A DNA stretch of 64,000 nucleotides from Brugia malayi (taxonomy: Eukaryota > Nematoda > Chromadorea > Rhabditida > Onchocercidae): positions 496,001 through 560,000 of the forward strand of contig NW_025062477.1 of the NCBI RefSeq assembly GCF_000002995.4, given 5' to 3'. The notes below the pieces were generated by a model, which worked only from the letters and a program-made list of their open reading frames with translations, had not been told where the DNA came from and did no database searches. This document shows, one piece after another, positions 36,611 to 49,821 of the stretch (the stretch's first letter is position 1; the number at the start of each line of letters is the position of its first letter). Position numbers and translations under genes: made by a program.

Positions 36611-39600
36611 AATTATCATTCATTACTGTTGTACTAATGCTTCATTTTTTCAAAAAAGAAAAAAAAATGACTTTATTGAATGCAAAAATTGCTAACTATA
36701 TGATATGAGTAAGCAAAGGTAAAAATAAATATGTGAAATTGATATTTTTACAAAAAAATTAAAATTGGTAAATAAGTAGAATAATTTGAAGCTAATTTAG
36801 CTACAAAGTAAGTTATGAAAAGTAAAAAAGAAATAGCAATAAAAGTAAGAGGAGCAGAAATTCTTCAATTATTAGGACAGAAATAAATTTTTGAAAATTA
36901 ATATTTGTTGATTAGCTAATAACTTTATATGCTAACTTTTTTTTTCTTCATTAGCATAACAACTTTAATAAATAGCATAATTTAAATGTAAAAATGACAA
37001 AATTTTTTAGTGCTAATATTTAATAATTAAATTTTGTTTAATTTCATTCTTCTGTTTCTTAAAAATTAGTTTCAATTTTTCCCTAATTGCTTACTTTTCC
37101 ATTATTGAAAATATTATTATTTCAATTATCTAAAGTAAAATAGAATCATTAAGAATGTATAATCTTGTGATCTGACATGCTATGCATAACTTTTTTAAGC
37201 ATATGACATTATATGGAATATATGACATTATAATTAATTAAATGGAATTATCATATTATCACCTATTATCACTTAATCAGTTTGGTTAGTTTGAAATAAT
37301 TATTCGACGCTCCTATTTTAAATTCAAATTAATTTTGTTCCAAAATTTTCGAATTTGAATTAAACTCATATATAATTGTTTTTAGGAGGATAAATACTTT
37401 ATTAAAACGAATATTATGCTTCAGAAAAAATTCGAATTTATCCATTTTTTTTTCTCTGAAATCTAACTTCCTAATTTAGGGAAAGTTGAAAAAAAAAAAC
37501 AAATAAATTAAATTTAATACTGAATAATTCAAATTTAGAAATAAGCAAATGTTAATGTTATGTGATTTATTAAAGAAATTAATGGGATATTTGTTGGAAT
37601 AACAAAGATATAAGACGAAGATCGCTGTAAATTAATCATTTTCAGTCTAAATGCTATTTGAATTAATGCACTAAAGATGATAATTTAGAGATTGCCATGA
37701 TTGATAATAAATGAAATGATAATGTGATATTTTGGACAGAGAATGAGTGTGATATGATTATCAGTGTGATCAAGTATGTGGGAATATTTATTTGTATCAT
37801 AAAAATTTTACATGCATCTTTTTATAGATAATGACCGAGATAAAAGGAAAGGATTGATCAGAGTCTCGAGATAAACTTATTACAATTGTGTAAGAGGTGG
37901 GTTTTGATCACTGAGATGATTGATTTGAAAATGATATCAATTGTTGAAATATTAAATTAAATTTTCGATAGCAATAATCATTTTTTAAATTTGTATATTA
38001 ATGAAAAATGTTTATAAATTAACGATTAATCAACGATTAATCATCATTCATCAATTTATAAGTAAAATAAAAAATGAAATTTAGCAAATCAAAAAACTTC
38101 AAACTTCACATATTGCAATATCAAAATGAAATCTTTACAATAATTATATTATTTATATTTCCTCTGCTATTTATTACGTTTCTTTAATTACTAATTAATT
38201 AGCAAAACTGGATTTTCTAGTTTTATCATCGTTTCAAAAATTTTTGAATGTACATTTTTCAGAGATTATTAATTTTTATATATTAAATAGCACATGGGTT
38301 ACTTGCATTTTTTCTTTTTTTTTTTTTTTTTTGATCCTATTTTTGATACATTAATAGATCTATCGATTTTTTCAATTTTTAATTTTTGTTTTGGAAAATT
38401 TTTTTTTTTTTTTTGTTAATTGTATATTTGCAGCAAAACAATGTGTTATTTTTAAAATTTTCCTTAAAATTTTTTTTTAAATTTGGAAATAGTTTATTGG
38501 AATTGATTGCAAATTAGTTTAATCCTTTTCATTTTAGCAGTAATAGTGTTGAATTTTATTTTGTTGCTAAAAAATTTTAAATATTTGTTAATTTTTGTTT
38601 TTAAAAGTTTTTTTTTTTCGGTGATGGGTTGATTAGATTATTATGGAAAGACAACAAGAATCCATAAAACCGGTTTGATGTTAATACTAAAATTCTTTAG
38701 AAGATGTCACCTAGATCAATGATTTTCAGTGGGAATTCAACAACAATAATAACATTTCGCCATTCGGACTTTTTTTCTTTTTTTGATTCATAAATTTTTA
38801 ATTAATTTCAAAAACATAATACTTACACTTAGATATTTTATTAACTATTAGTTCTAAAGAAAAATTATTTTCAAACTTTTGAATTATGCAATTGAAAACA
38901 AAATAATAAATTTAGTAATAAAAGTAAGTGAAAAATGAAAGAATTATATCGTTTTTTTTTTTTTTTTTTTTGTTCAATTTTATCCTTTGCCATATTTCAT
39001 ATCAATTAACTTTCAATTACTGCAAAATATAATTTGCATAGAGTAATGAAAATTGTTTTTATTAAATTAAAATTTCAACCATTCTTCTTCTCTTTCCTTT
39101 TAAAAGAAACCAGCTAACAAGCATATGATTTAGTTGAAAAATTTTATTGAATAAGAAGGACAATGTATTTTAATCGAAAGAATTATTTTGTTTCTTCACT
39201 GTATCAGAAATATATCAGAAATATTTTTAAAAAATAATGAAATAGCGATTAGCTGTTAAAATTCAAATTCCAATTATTGCTTAAAAATATAATCAAATTA
39301 TTTATCTCATTTGTTATCTAACTTAAGATTGATTATTTATTTTAGTGATTGAAATTTTGATTGATAAATGTATTAGAAATTATGTTAAAAATTAGTTTCT
39401 TTTTCAATTTCTGTCATTTTTTTTTTCTCAAGCAAATTAGTTTATTTGATTTTTCACTTACTTTTTCTTATAAACTCAAGAAATTAAAGACAATTTGATG
39501 TTGTGCTAGAAAAGTTCAAATTAGAGAACTTTTTCTAAGGATTACACTCAAAGTAATTTACTTAAAGTTATCTCAGATATAATTTATTTTGCATATTTGT

Positions 39601-41304
39601 ATATTCATATATTTCAGAAGTAAAAATAAAAGTTCTTTTAAAATTAATGTCTTTGAGTTAATTTATTCGATTAATATTAGTTTGCTCAGTTAATATACTT
39701 TAGATTAATTACTGATTCTCTCTGTTAGTGTAGAAATCTATTTTCGTTTAACTTTGAAATTAATTCCAATTGATTTTATTTTTTGCTTAACTTTGTGATC
39801 AATTCAATGCGTTCATTTTTAACTTAATGACATAATATGAATAGTTATTATGCCTGTTTTTAAAGAGAAAACGAAATTTAATTGCTGAATCAAAAAAAAA
39901 CACAAACAATTTTTATGTTAACAAATAAAAAGTAAAGAAATTCAATTTTTGGAAATTAATTTATTTTTTAGGATTAAAAAAAAATATGAAATTGTATTCA
40001 TACTATTCAGTAATTTTTTGTTAGCTTTTTTAAATGCATTTAAAATACAAAATTTTTATTTCATTTCCGTAAAAAATTTTCCTTTTTTTATTGTTAAAAT
40101 TTTTATTCACATTATTTTAAATTTGTTTTCAGGAAATTATTGTAAAAAAGTGCAATTCAGTAAATTATTGGATATTACGTTCTAACCTTGTTGAAATTTA
40201 TTTTATATTTTATTTTACATTTTCCTCCTTGTCCAATGCCTCATTCCTAAATTCTATTCGTCCATAAGTTCAATTTTCTAATTCAAAAAACTTAAAATAT
40301 TTAGACAGTTTTTATGAGCAGAAAGTTTTGTATGGATGATCAAACAATTCACAAATTACCTATCAAAGAGAAAATTTACATTTTGATGAACTGGTAAGTA
40401 ATATTACTTTACTATTACTTAGATAAAGTAAGTAGCAATGGTAAACAGTCGAGAATTAAAAATTGTTAATTACTTTCTTAATTAACATTTGCTTATATAA
40501 CATTTGCTTTTACATTTATCTATTAAGTATCCATTTAATTCAATTTGATCTCGAGAATCTCATCAAATGACCTATAAAATCCAACATTTAACTGTTTTTT
40601 TTTTAAAAATTTTTTCATTCATTGCATAAATGCGTTTACTTATTTATTTTACCAAAATGAAAAATTTTCGAAAGCAACGATAAATGGAAGAGTATGAATA
40701 AAATAAAAAATGCTTTATTGATTAAATAGTAATTGCAGAAGAAAATCAGATCAAAATGATCATTCATATTCATTCAAATCAATAAATTAATTTTGATTCA
40801 TATTTTTATGGCAGGAAGTGAGTTATCGGTTGAATTGAACAACGGAATAAGTAATATATCAATATTCTACACTTACATTTAAGGTGTAAAGTAATCCTTA
40901 GGTTAGTTTACAATTTCAATTATAGCAAACTGAGCTGATTTTTAAGAGAGAGAAAAAAAAAAAAACGAAAAATGGAATCCTGCCAATCTTTACAACACAT
41001 ATTGAATACCTGGGATGATTTATATCATTTCCTGCTTATCACTCTTGGCAAACTGATAATGATATCACGGCAACCACTTAACTTCTTGCAAAATGCAACA
41101 TTCGTCCATAACTTTTGGCTTCAAATTAATAGCTAGCAAATAATTTGTAGCATGGCCTGGTTGTATCCAACTTTATAGATGATAACTTTGATGGTAGTTA
41201 ATCTTTAATTAACTTTATTGTTTACTGAACCAGTAAAAAAAAAATCATTAATTAATTAATCAGCGTGGCAAATGTTAAATTTTTATACTTCATAAAATGT
41301 TAGC

Positions 41305-41316
41305 TAAATTTTAGAA
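41305..41316 (+). promoter_or_regulatory. Candidate spliced-leader acceptor of the glucuronidase mRNA
   Basis: TAAATTTTAG ends at 41314, only two bases before the start ATG at 41317. In nematodes a TTTTAG directly before the ATG is the usual look of an SL trans-splice acceptor. A normal upstream 5' UTR exon is the alternative. Confidence 0.5.
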
Positions 41317-44300
41317 ATGTTTCTATTACTACTATCAGTATTGATTCCTACAGTTTGCTCAATACTACAAGTACAGGTATCAAATATATCTTCACTCATC
41401 TTGAATTAATTTTTTTAATCAATTTCATATTCGAGTTAATATTCGAGAAACGTGTAATATATTCGAGGAACGTGTAATTCGTGTAAATAAATAAATACAC
41501 GTTATATTTAATTAGATTTGATAAAAATTTTATAAAACATCCTTAACTTACTATTATTTTTTCGAAAGATCAGAAAAAATACTTTGTATGGATAAGTTCC
41601 ATACTTTAATATACTTTGATTTTATTTTTTCAATAAAGACTAAAAAACTTTTTTGCTTCTTTGCTGTTTCATTTTAATTAATCAACAAATTAAATCATAA
41701 ATTATCGGAAATTCACAGCGGAATGAGCGACGATTCTACGATCAGTTAGATGGTTTGTGGACATTTGTAAGGGAAAAGAGGAATTCACCTTCCGTAGGTA
41801 TAAATAACAAATGGCATTTGTTCGACTTGTCGCAATTCGAGGTATTGCTATAAGTTTGGCAATTTAATAATTATTATTTTAATTTTTTGCTTTATTAAAG
41901 TAATCCAACTTGAGAGAGTTCTTTTTTTTTTTAGTAGCCCAAATTCAGAAAGTTTTGTGAAGTAGCTCAGCTTCAAGTAGCTCAATTTTAGTAACTCAAC
42001 TTTAGAGGGTTTTGAGAAGTAGCTCACCTTCAAGCAGCTCATTTTAATAACTCAACTTTAGAGGGTTTTGAGAAGTAGCTCAGCTTCAAGTAGCTCAATT
42101 TTAGTAACTCAACTTTAGAGAATCTTGAGAAGTAGCTCAGCTTCAAGCAGCTCATTTTAGCAACCCAACTTTAGAGGGTTTTGAGAAGTAGCTCAGCTTC
42201 AAGTAGCTCAATTTTAGTAACTCAACTTCAGAAAGTTTTTAGAACGCGACTGTGATGCCGGTTCCAGCAGCTTATAATGACTTGACAGCAGATCGTGAGG
42301 TACGTGAACACGTCGGTTGGGTTTGGTATCAGCGTAGCTTTTTTGTCAGCGTACGTGACAAGTCATATCGACATTTTGTTCGTTTTTCAAGTGTGCAGTA
42401 TTATGCAGTTGTCGTAAGTTGATTAATTTGCATCAGTAATAGTCTTTATCCCCAAATTTTCGTATATCGGAGATTATCACTCTAATTGATCACTTAATGT
42501 TATTTCGATGACCTACAAATGTCGGAATGATTTACTTCAGGAATGATTTGAATCGATAAGTTACGAATAACTAAGAAAAAAAAAATTACACACAAATGAT
42601 GCGTGATTATCTGTTTATCCAATTTGTTAAAAGAATTCAATAAATAAATTTAAAAATTCAGTTTATAAACGATAAAATTGTTGGCATTCACGTGGGTGGT
42701 CATCTACCGTTCGAGATCGATATCACTTCTCACGTGTCGTTCGATAATGAAAATCGTCTCACCGTAGCGGTGAACAATACGATGACCTCAAGGACAATAC
42801 CACCCGGTGAATTTCGATACATTCAAAAGAAATATGGTGAAAGTAAACAATATCCCGATGGGTTTGTTATTTTTAGAGAAACATTCCTACCAGATAAAAA
42901 TGTTAAAATCATTAGCAATTTATTTTAATTTTGTTCAATAGCTAGCTATCAAGAAGTTTTTTAAAGTTTTCAGCAATTAAAATGAAGTGATTTCCATTTT
43001 AGTCATTTTATGTAATAAATCAGAATTCAAATTGCATTTCTCAAATTAAAAAAAAAAAAAAAATCTACAAAATTCATAAAAGTTTATAGCAATTTTATAA
43101 GATAAATATGTAAATGCAAATTCAGAATAAAGTAAGCAATATGATTACGATATTCAATCCTATCTTCAACATTTAAATTTTAAACAAAATCCAAATTTTT
43201 TAAATTCAGTTATAATTTTTCAGATTTTTTAAGCAGACGTGGAATTTTGATTTCTTCAACTATGCTGGAATACTACGACCCGTTTATATCACGCGGAAGC
43301 CATTCACATACATTAACGATATTAGTATTGATGCCAGAGCAAATGGTAAAAGAAACAGTTCAATCGGAAATTTTTCTGAGAATAAAATTTAAATTAAAGT
43401 TAATTAAAAAAGCCTTCGGGAAAAGTCACTGATTATGAAAATAAGTTTTGTTTATAAATTCATATCTATTAATTAAAGAAGCTAACCTAGCATTTGCTAA
43501 AATTCCATTATAGGTTTTACTCATGACAATTAGTTACAGGATTTTTCGGTTACAAAGTAAATGTAATATCGAATACTCAGTTTGGACGAATTCAGATTAC
43601 AGTACTGGATAAATACGGTACGGTGATATTTGAAAGTAATCGGTATCATTATACCGGTCATATCAGTAATATCCAACCGTGGTGGCCACGTGATATGGGA
43701 GCTCCTGTTTTGTACAATTTTGTGGTGAATTAGCTATGTATTATATTCGTTTCATTTCATTATCTCGTAACGACTACTTTTAGTCAAATATATTTTCTAA
43801 AGATAAAATGCTAATGGTTAAAGTGGTTAATAGGATATCTGTCACCTATCGCTTGAGAAAAGAGAAACCGGATCAGGAATACATGTTGCAGAAATGCATA
43901 AATTCCTACCTTACTGCACTGAATTGATCCAATGTTAGTAATAATTATACTGTTAATAATGTGGTACCTAGTGATAATCACATTAATTAATTTCTCATTA
44001 ATTAATATTGCTATTTTCAAGCAAATATATAAAATTATTAATGACTTTTTAGTTAATACATAACAATTTTACAACCTGGAAAGCAGAAAAAAAAAAAAAA
44101 AAATGAAATCATACAATGAAGACACAAACGGAAAGTGAATTTCCAGGTTCGATTAACAATCTCAAATATTTTAATCGATGTGTATCGTTTACGGTTCGGT
44201 TTCCGTACCGTAAGTATTTCGGAGGATCAAACATTCATAAATGGAAAACCATTTTATTGCCATGGTTTTGGCATGCATGAAGATTTCGAAGTATGTTTGC

Positions 44301-47045
44301 TTTAATTTGTAATGATAATTTTACTACATATAACTTCGAAAGAAATTTTAACATTATCTAACTATAAAATATCAATAGGTAAATTTGTTGCTATTTCTAG
44401 ATTTATGAGATTAATTACATTTTGATTGCGGAAATTAAGGAAGGAAAATTTGAAAAAATTTATTTGAGACACCTTTAATGATTATCTAAGATATTCTTCG
44501 AAATTTTGCGCTGTTGTAATAATGCAAATTTACTTAATATCAATAATGTTTGTAATAATTGCATGCAACGAATTAGAACTAAGGACAGAAATTTAAGTAT
44601 AAATTTAACTTTTGACAGTAAAGCCAAAAATATATAACTGGAAATATGATCAAGTTGAGGAATAATAATAATAATTGTAATTACAATAATTTCAATGAAA
44701 ATCTTACATTCTACCAGGTTTCAGCTTCATGGCCGTGGTTACAATCCGGTTGTAATGACCAAAGATTTAAATATGTTGGAATGGATGAGCGGTAATTGTT
44801 ATCGTACCTCACACTACCCGTATAGTGAGGAAATGGCTTTTGAAGCTGATCGTCGTGGTATTGCTGTTATCACTGAAACACCTGCTGTTGGATTAAGGCA
44901 AATTGAAAATTAATTTCTTTTTTTTTTTTGACTCTCGAAACTTTGAAATGAAAATAAAAATCAAAATATCAGATGTGTAATTATACCATAAAATAATACT
45001 AAGTGATTTACTATTTTTGTATAAATATCTAATCTGATAATCAGTCTTCAATTTTAACAAGTTAACTTACTTTTAAAGCAAATCATTAGAATTTATATAA
45101 AATCGATTTTCTCGGAATCCTTTTAAGGTAACATAATAATATTATAATACATTATGCAATATTTATTTTATTCTTCTTTTTGTACATTGTTAAATATCTA
45201 AAATTATTTATTATTTTTCTTTTGCATTCATTTTAATTTATTTATGCATAAATGACCTTTTCTTCATTCCAGTTATTTTACAAAGCAAAACAAATTATTG
45301 CACGCAGAAATAATACGTGAACTGATTGAACGTGATCGAAATCATCCGTCAACAATTATGTGGTCATTAGCCAATGAACCAATGTCTAGTGATCTAGCAG
45401 CTCGATCATATTTCAGGTTAAATTCATCCACCTAAAATCCTCCTGGTTATCTTTTAATGCTAATGCTAAGTGATATGATAAAACGAACTTAAACACAATG
45501 CTAATTTCTATTCCATAAAAAGATAAATTTGAAAAGAATGTAACTATTTTAAATAATAGATGCATATGTATGCATTTTACCTCCATGAAAGTTTTGTTTA
45601 TTGCAAATTAATGATCAAATTAATCTCAATGATTTGCGAGAAAAAAAAAAAGAAAAACTTTGTAAAGTTCAGACAAATAAATGGAAAGGAATTTAATTTA
45701 TAATGAGTCAGTTTTAGTGAACTTATCAATTTGACACAAACAACTGATCCAACTCGACCTGTCACTGCTGTATTGGCAGCAAGTTTTGAATCTGATCAAA
45801 TAGTAAGGCTTTGCTTCAGTTCAAGATAATGCAATCTCTGATGGAATCAAAACTCCGTTAACTAATTTCTTAATTGTTTAAATTACAGAACTAAGTTTTA
45901 TTTTTCTTACGGTGTTGAAGTTAGCTTACAAAAAAGATGTTTAAGTATGTTAGCTGTTTGATATATTTAGGTCTGTTCCAGTTACAAATAAAAATTTTTA
46001 ATATTATTTTAATTGAAACTAATAATTTTCAGGGTGATCTACTTGATATAATTTGCATTAATCGATATTTTGGTTGGTACATTGACACTGGTTATTTGGA
46101 AACCATTAATCATAGTTGGGTATTTGAAGTGAATAATTGGAAATTAACATATAATAAACCAATTATTGTATCGGAATATGGCGCAGAAGCATTACCAGGC
46201 TTAAATCAGGTAGACAAAGAAATTTGTGTGATTTTTTTCAAAAGCCAAAATGAATATGAAACCTTTCTGATTTCAAGATTTTTCGAGAACTGATAACAGT
46301 ATGAAGAAATTATCATTGATTCCAATTAATTTATTTCGAATTATTTTTTTAAAGAATTTTGAAAAAATCACATACTTTTTTTTAAAATCACACTTTTTTA
46401 TTTTTTTAAAGAATTTTCATTAATTTATTATTATTATTATTTTTTAAGGATCCAAGTCATGCCTTTAGTGAACAATATCAACAAGAACTATTGAAACAAA
46501 CACACTATGCATTTGATATATTACGAAAAACTCATGCAATTACCGGTGAAATGATTTGGAATTTAGCTGATTTTATGACAGCTGATGGTTTGATCCTTTT
46601 TTTTTTATTTGTTTAGTAAACAGAAAAATGACATGTAAATAAAACAATAAGTATGATAAATTATCATCAAAGTAATAGTAAAGTTAGAAAGCAAGAAATT
46701 CAACTCATCACATTGTAAAATAATAGAAGAGGAAAATAAGAAATTAAACTAAGATTTCAAATTGTCAAAGGGAATATTTACACTGATTTTTTAATTTAAT
46801 CTTTTTTGATTAGTTTTTTTATTGACTAATCTCTGTTTAATTTGACTAATCTCAAACAAAATAATCAAAATTCATTACAAACTACAATTAATTTAATTTA
46901 ACTGAAGAAGAGTAAATTCATTACAGCTGTGACACGTGTAGTGGGTAATCATAAAGGAGTGTTGACACGTAATCGACAACCCAAAATGGCAGCGTATGTT
47001 CTGAAAAATCGCTATGAAAATTTGGAAAAAAATGAAAGTTTATGA
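41317..47045 (+). CDS. GUSB: Beta-glucuronidase (GH2), secretory/lysosomal, 13 exons, 613 aa
   Basis: Hydrolyses beta-D-glucuronides from glycosaminoglycan ends, normally in lysosomes. Exons: 41317-41376, 41719-41841, 42243-42413, 42662-42861, 43224-43345, 43540-43724, 44147-44290, 44725-44897, 45273-45416, 45718-45802, 46033-46209, 46449-46587, 46927-47045. Exon 1 is a 20-residue hydrophobic signal peptide (MFLLLLSVLIPTVCS). Next come the GH2 sugar-binding domain (HVGWVWY; PFEIDIT; FFNYAGILRPVY), an immunoglobulin-like domain (QPWWP) and the TIM barrel. The barrel has RTSHYPYSEE, the acid/base Glu428 in W-S-L-A-N-E-P, nucleophile Glu517 in SEYGAE and the late motif WNLADF. N-glycosylation sequons at 62, 156, 445 and 495 fit a secretory route. 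Length is slightly under the mammalian 651 aa. Intron 8 has a GC donor and intron 2 ends in a repeat array. No frame breaks. Confidence 0.95.
41942..42242 (+). repeat. Alternating 57/56-bp tandem repeat filling glucuronidase intron 2
   Basis: There are five tandem copies: 41961-42017, 42018-42073, 42074-42130, 42131-42186 and 42187-42242. A partial tail precedes them at 41942-41960. Copies 1, 3 and 5 share one variant (AAGTAGCTCAATTTTAG) and copies 2 and 4 another (AAGCAGCTCATTTTA), so there is a higher-order period of about 113 bp. Most copies contain TTTTAG and CTTTAG, which look like acceptors. The TTTTTAG closing the last copy is the acceptor of exon 3. Confidence 0.93.
44898..45272 (+). 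other. GC-AG intron 8 of the glucuronidase gene
   Basis: The frame requires exon 8 to end GGA TTA AG and exon 9 to begin T TAT TTT. This yields Gly-Leu-Ser-Tyr-Phe after the conserved P-A-V-G-L. The donor is then AG|GCAAAT, a GC donor with an otherwise U1-matching context. The only nearby GT (GTTGGA, four codons earlier) would remove the conserved V-G-L. Confidence 0.75.
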
Positions 47046-47890
47046 ATCTGAATGAAATTTTGATACTTTCTGAATTGATTAAACAGATAATCTGTACAAT
47101 AATAGGAATATTTATAAATTTAAGCACTGATTATGAATTTGATGCAACTTTTAATGTTTCGATTACATTAATTAACTTTGTTGACAGTATGACACATTCG
47201 TCGTCAAATAATGCTGAACTCATTTTGCATCAAATATCTAAACACATATTGTCATTTAATATTTTTAATATATTTACCATTATATATTATTCTTCTAATG
47301 TTTCAAAATTTTAATTGAAATTATTAAAACTCAAACATTCAGTTATCTCAAACTTAGATAATTAAACTAATGAATATAACTCTTCCAACTTCACTGACCT
47401 AAGTTATACTTTTTCAAATTATATAAAAAAAAAAAAATTGAATCATACTTCAATTGAGTTAAAAAGCAGCTAATTTTATGATAGGCAAATTAAGCACCAA
47501 AAATAAATTAGCAATAAATGAGCAATGATCATGCTAGATTATTAATTTTAAGAGAAAAAGTGACAAATTAACTTTAATTATTTTTAGAAAATAATTTATT
47601 TTTATTTGCATTATTGTGGATTATAGTTGAGAATAACAATTCAACAGTAAAATAAAGAAAGAAAAATGTTGAATTACAGTAAGGAAATTACTTTTAAAAT
47701 TAAACTTCTTTGTTTTTCTTCTTTTTAATTTCTTCTTTGACAATTATTTCTTAATGTCCTTTTTTTTTTTTTTAATTTTCAATACTTAAAAAGTTAACGA
47801 TTCCATTTCATTTGAATAATCTCTTAACAGCTTTCAATACAAAAACAAATATTAAAGAAATAAAAATGCTTTAATTTATCTCTAAACATG

Positions 47891-47960
47891 ACAGAAAGAG
47901 AGGGAGCAAGAAAGAGAGAGAGAGAGAGAGAGAGAGAAAGGGAAAGAGAAAGAGAGAAAG
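47891..47960 (+). repeat. (GA)n microsatellite
   Basis: A GA run with GGGA and AAAG interruptions, purine-rich on the + strand as in the sem-4 intron. Confidence 0.93.
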
Positions 47961-48098
47961 GACAATGCATCAGAAATGTTTGTTATCAGATAGAAATAAT
48001 ATAATCAAAAATGTAGGTAAAGAAGAAAAAACATAATTGCATGCAAATTTATATGTGAATTATAGCTGAAAATTTGCCAAAATAAGAAAGGAATCATT

Positions 48099-48390
48099 GT
48101 TGATTATCATTATCACTCGCATATGCTTCTTATCATATCAGATAACTCTAAAATTAACTATTCAGTTGATTATCATTATCACTCGCATATGCTTCTTATC
48201 ATATCAGATAACTCTAAAATTAACTATTCAGTAATCATTTTATATGAGAACAGAAATCAGAAGTGATAATCCAATCAGTTGATTATCATTATCACTCGCA
48301 TATGCTTCTTATCATATCAGATAACTCCAAAATTAACTATTCAGTAATCATTTTATATGAGAACAGAAATCAGAAGTGATAATCCAATCA
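48099..48390 (+). repeat. 66/113-bp tandem repeat rich in GATA-type sites
   Basis: A 66-bp block (starting GTTGATTATCATTATCACTC) occurs at 48099, 48165 and 48278. The second and third copies are followed by the same 47-bp tail, giving a 113-bp unit repeated twice plus a truncated first copy. The copies are nearly identical (one T/C change seen). Each 66-bp block contains TTATCA three times and AGATAA once, which are GATA-factor consensus matches, and the tail adds TGATAA. Confidence 0.93.
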
Positions 48391-49821
48391 GTTGATAACA
48401 CTGTACATCTACAGCTCTTCCCTATTAATGAACAGCAAACCAGCAAGTGAACAAGGACATAAAATAGAACAAAGAAATAATTATTTCACATTTTCATATC
48501 CATTTCCTAATTATCGATCTCTCTTTTGGCAAGAAAACAAACAGAAAAGTTGGCAAAGATTCTTTCTAATAAGAGTAAACAATAAATAGTAAACAATAAA
48601 TAGGTTTTACTTTAATTTCAATTATTGAAATAATGTGAAATATGGTAAGACAAACTTTAACTTAACTTTAACTAGCATATTCTTAAATAAACAAACAAAC
48701 TTAAAGTTAGAATTGTAAAATATTACGGATGAAAGAGAACAGAAAAGAAAAAGATCAATTGCCCTGTTGAATCATTATCATTACCTAATTTATTGATTAA
48801 TTACTTTCACCAATTTCGCATCCTTTTTTGCTTACCAAAAATTTTATTCAATGATGATAAAGATTTTCTTTTTTTTTTCTTTTTTTGAAAATTTTCTCGA
48901 ATATATTCTAAGTTTCATTTGATAAAGAAAAAAAAAACTGAAATCGATAAGAAGAATGAACGTTGGAAGATAATTAGTTCACTGTCATTCTTGCATTATT
49001 TCTTCTATACTAAATAAATTCGTTACTGTTTGGGAAAATATTTGAAAATCTAAAAATCTAATCTATCTAATCACTTCCATAACTTTACTCCCTCCCATAC
49101 AGAATTAAATTTATTTAATGTGCAGAATTAAAGTTAAATTTATTTAAACATACATAATGTACAGAAATTAAATTTTTTTTTAACATTTATTTTATTTAAA
49201 TTTAGAATTAAATTCATTTAAATTCAACTATTTGATCAAACGGAATACTTAAGGAATATTACACTGTTTTTTTCTTCTTTTTTTCGACATGTAATCCTTC
49301 CCATACAGAATTAAAAACTAATTAAGTGGCATTTGTCAAATATTATTTTCTAATTCTTATCATTTCTTCAGAGATAAGAAAGAAAGATGACAAATCTGTG
49401 ATATTACTTTTATCAAAAAATATTGTCCCCTTAAGTGCTATCAAATGGGTACAAATCGATAACCACCACCAATTCAAATGTGAGGAAATGTTTTCATTTC
49501 AGACAATTGTGATGGAAATATTTGCAAAAGACACAAAAAATGGACAAATGGAAAAGTTTTGGGAAAATCAAAGATTCAAAAAAAAAAAGAAAAACCTAAA
49601 CGACTTTTTCCTTAATTGTCATTTTAGAAATAAAAAATGTTTCAAATAATTCAACAAAAAACTTCCGTTTTTATGATTTAAAACGATGGAATGACAATAT
49701 TAAGCAAAACATGAAATATGTCTCTGTCGTATAGCCGATAAATTCAACCGGAAATGGAGAAATTAACTATGGAAGACAGATAACAGATGAACCGGTGATG
49801 ACGCAGACGGGTAGTTGAGGT

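Larger units (their letters stand above)
32285..41314 (+). other. Intergenic region between sem-4 and beta-glucuronidase
   Basis: Nine kilobases of AT-rich sequence. The first part should be the sem-4 3' UTR. An AATAAA lies at 32701-32706, 417 bases after the stop, and is a reasonable but unproven poly(A) signal. Beyond that I see poly-A/T runs, a short direct duplication (TTACCTTGTATTAAGTA at about 34060-34100) and TTA-type microsatellites at 34628-34687 and 36472-36610. Open frames here are short, Phe/Ile/Lys-rich and have no family signature. No RNA gene was recognised. Confidence 0.7.

Noticed and set aside
42859..42928. Reading glucuronidase exon 4 through its donor to the stop at 42926
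   Set aside because: Homology to the family ends exactly at GAT-GG|GTTTGT and resumes in exon 5 (FFKQTWNFDFFNYAG), so the read-through peptide is intronic.
44887..44892. GT donor (GTTGGA) for glucuronidase exon 8
   Set aside because: It would delete the conserved Val-Gly-Leu after the P-A motif. The GC donor eleven bases downstream keeps it and is in phase.
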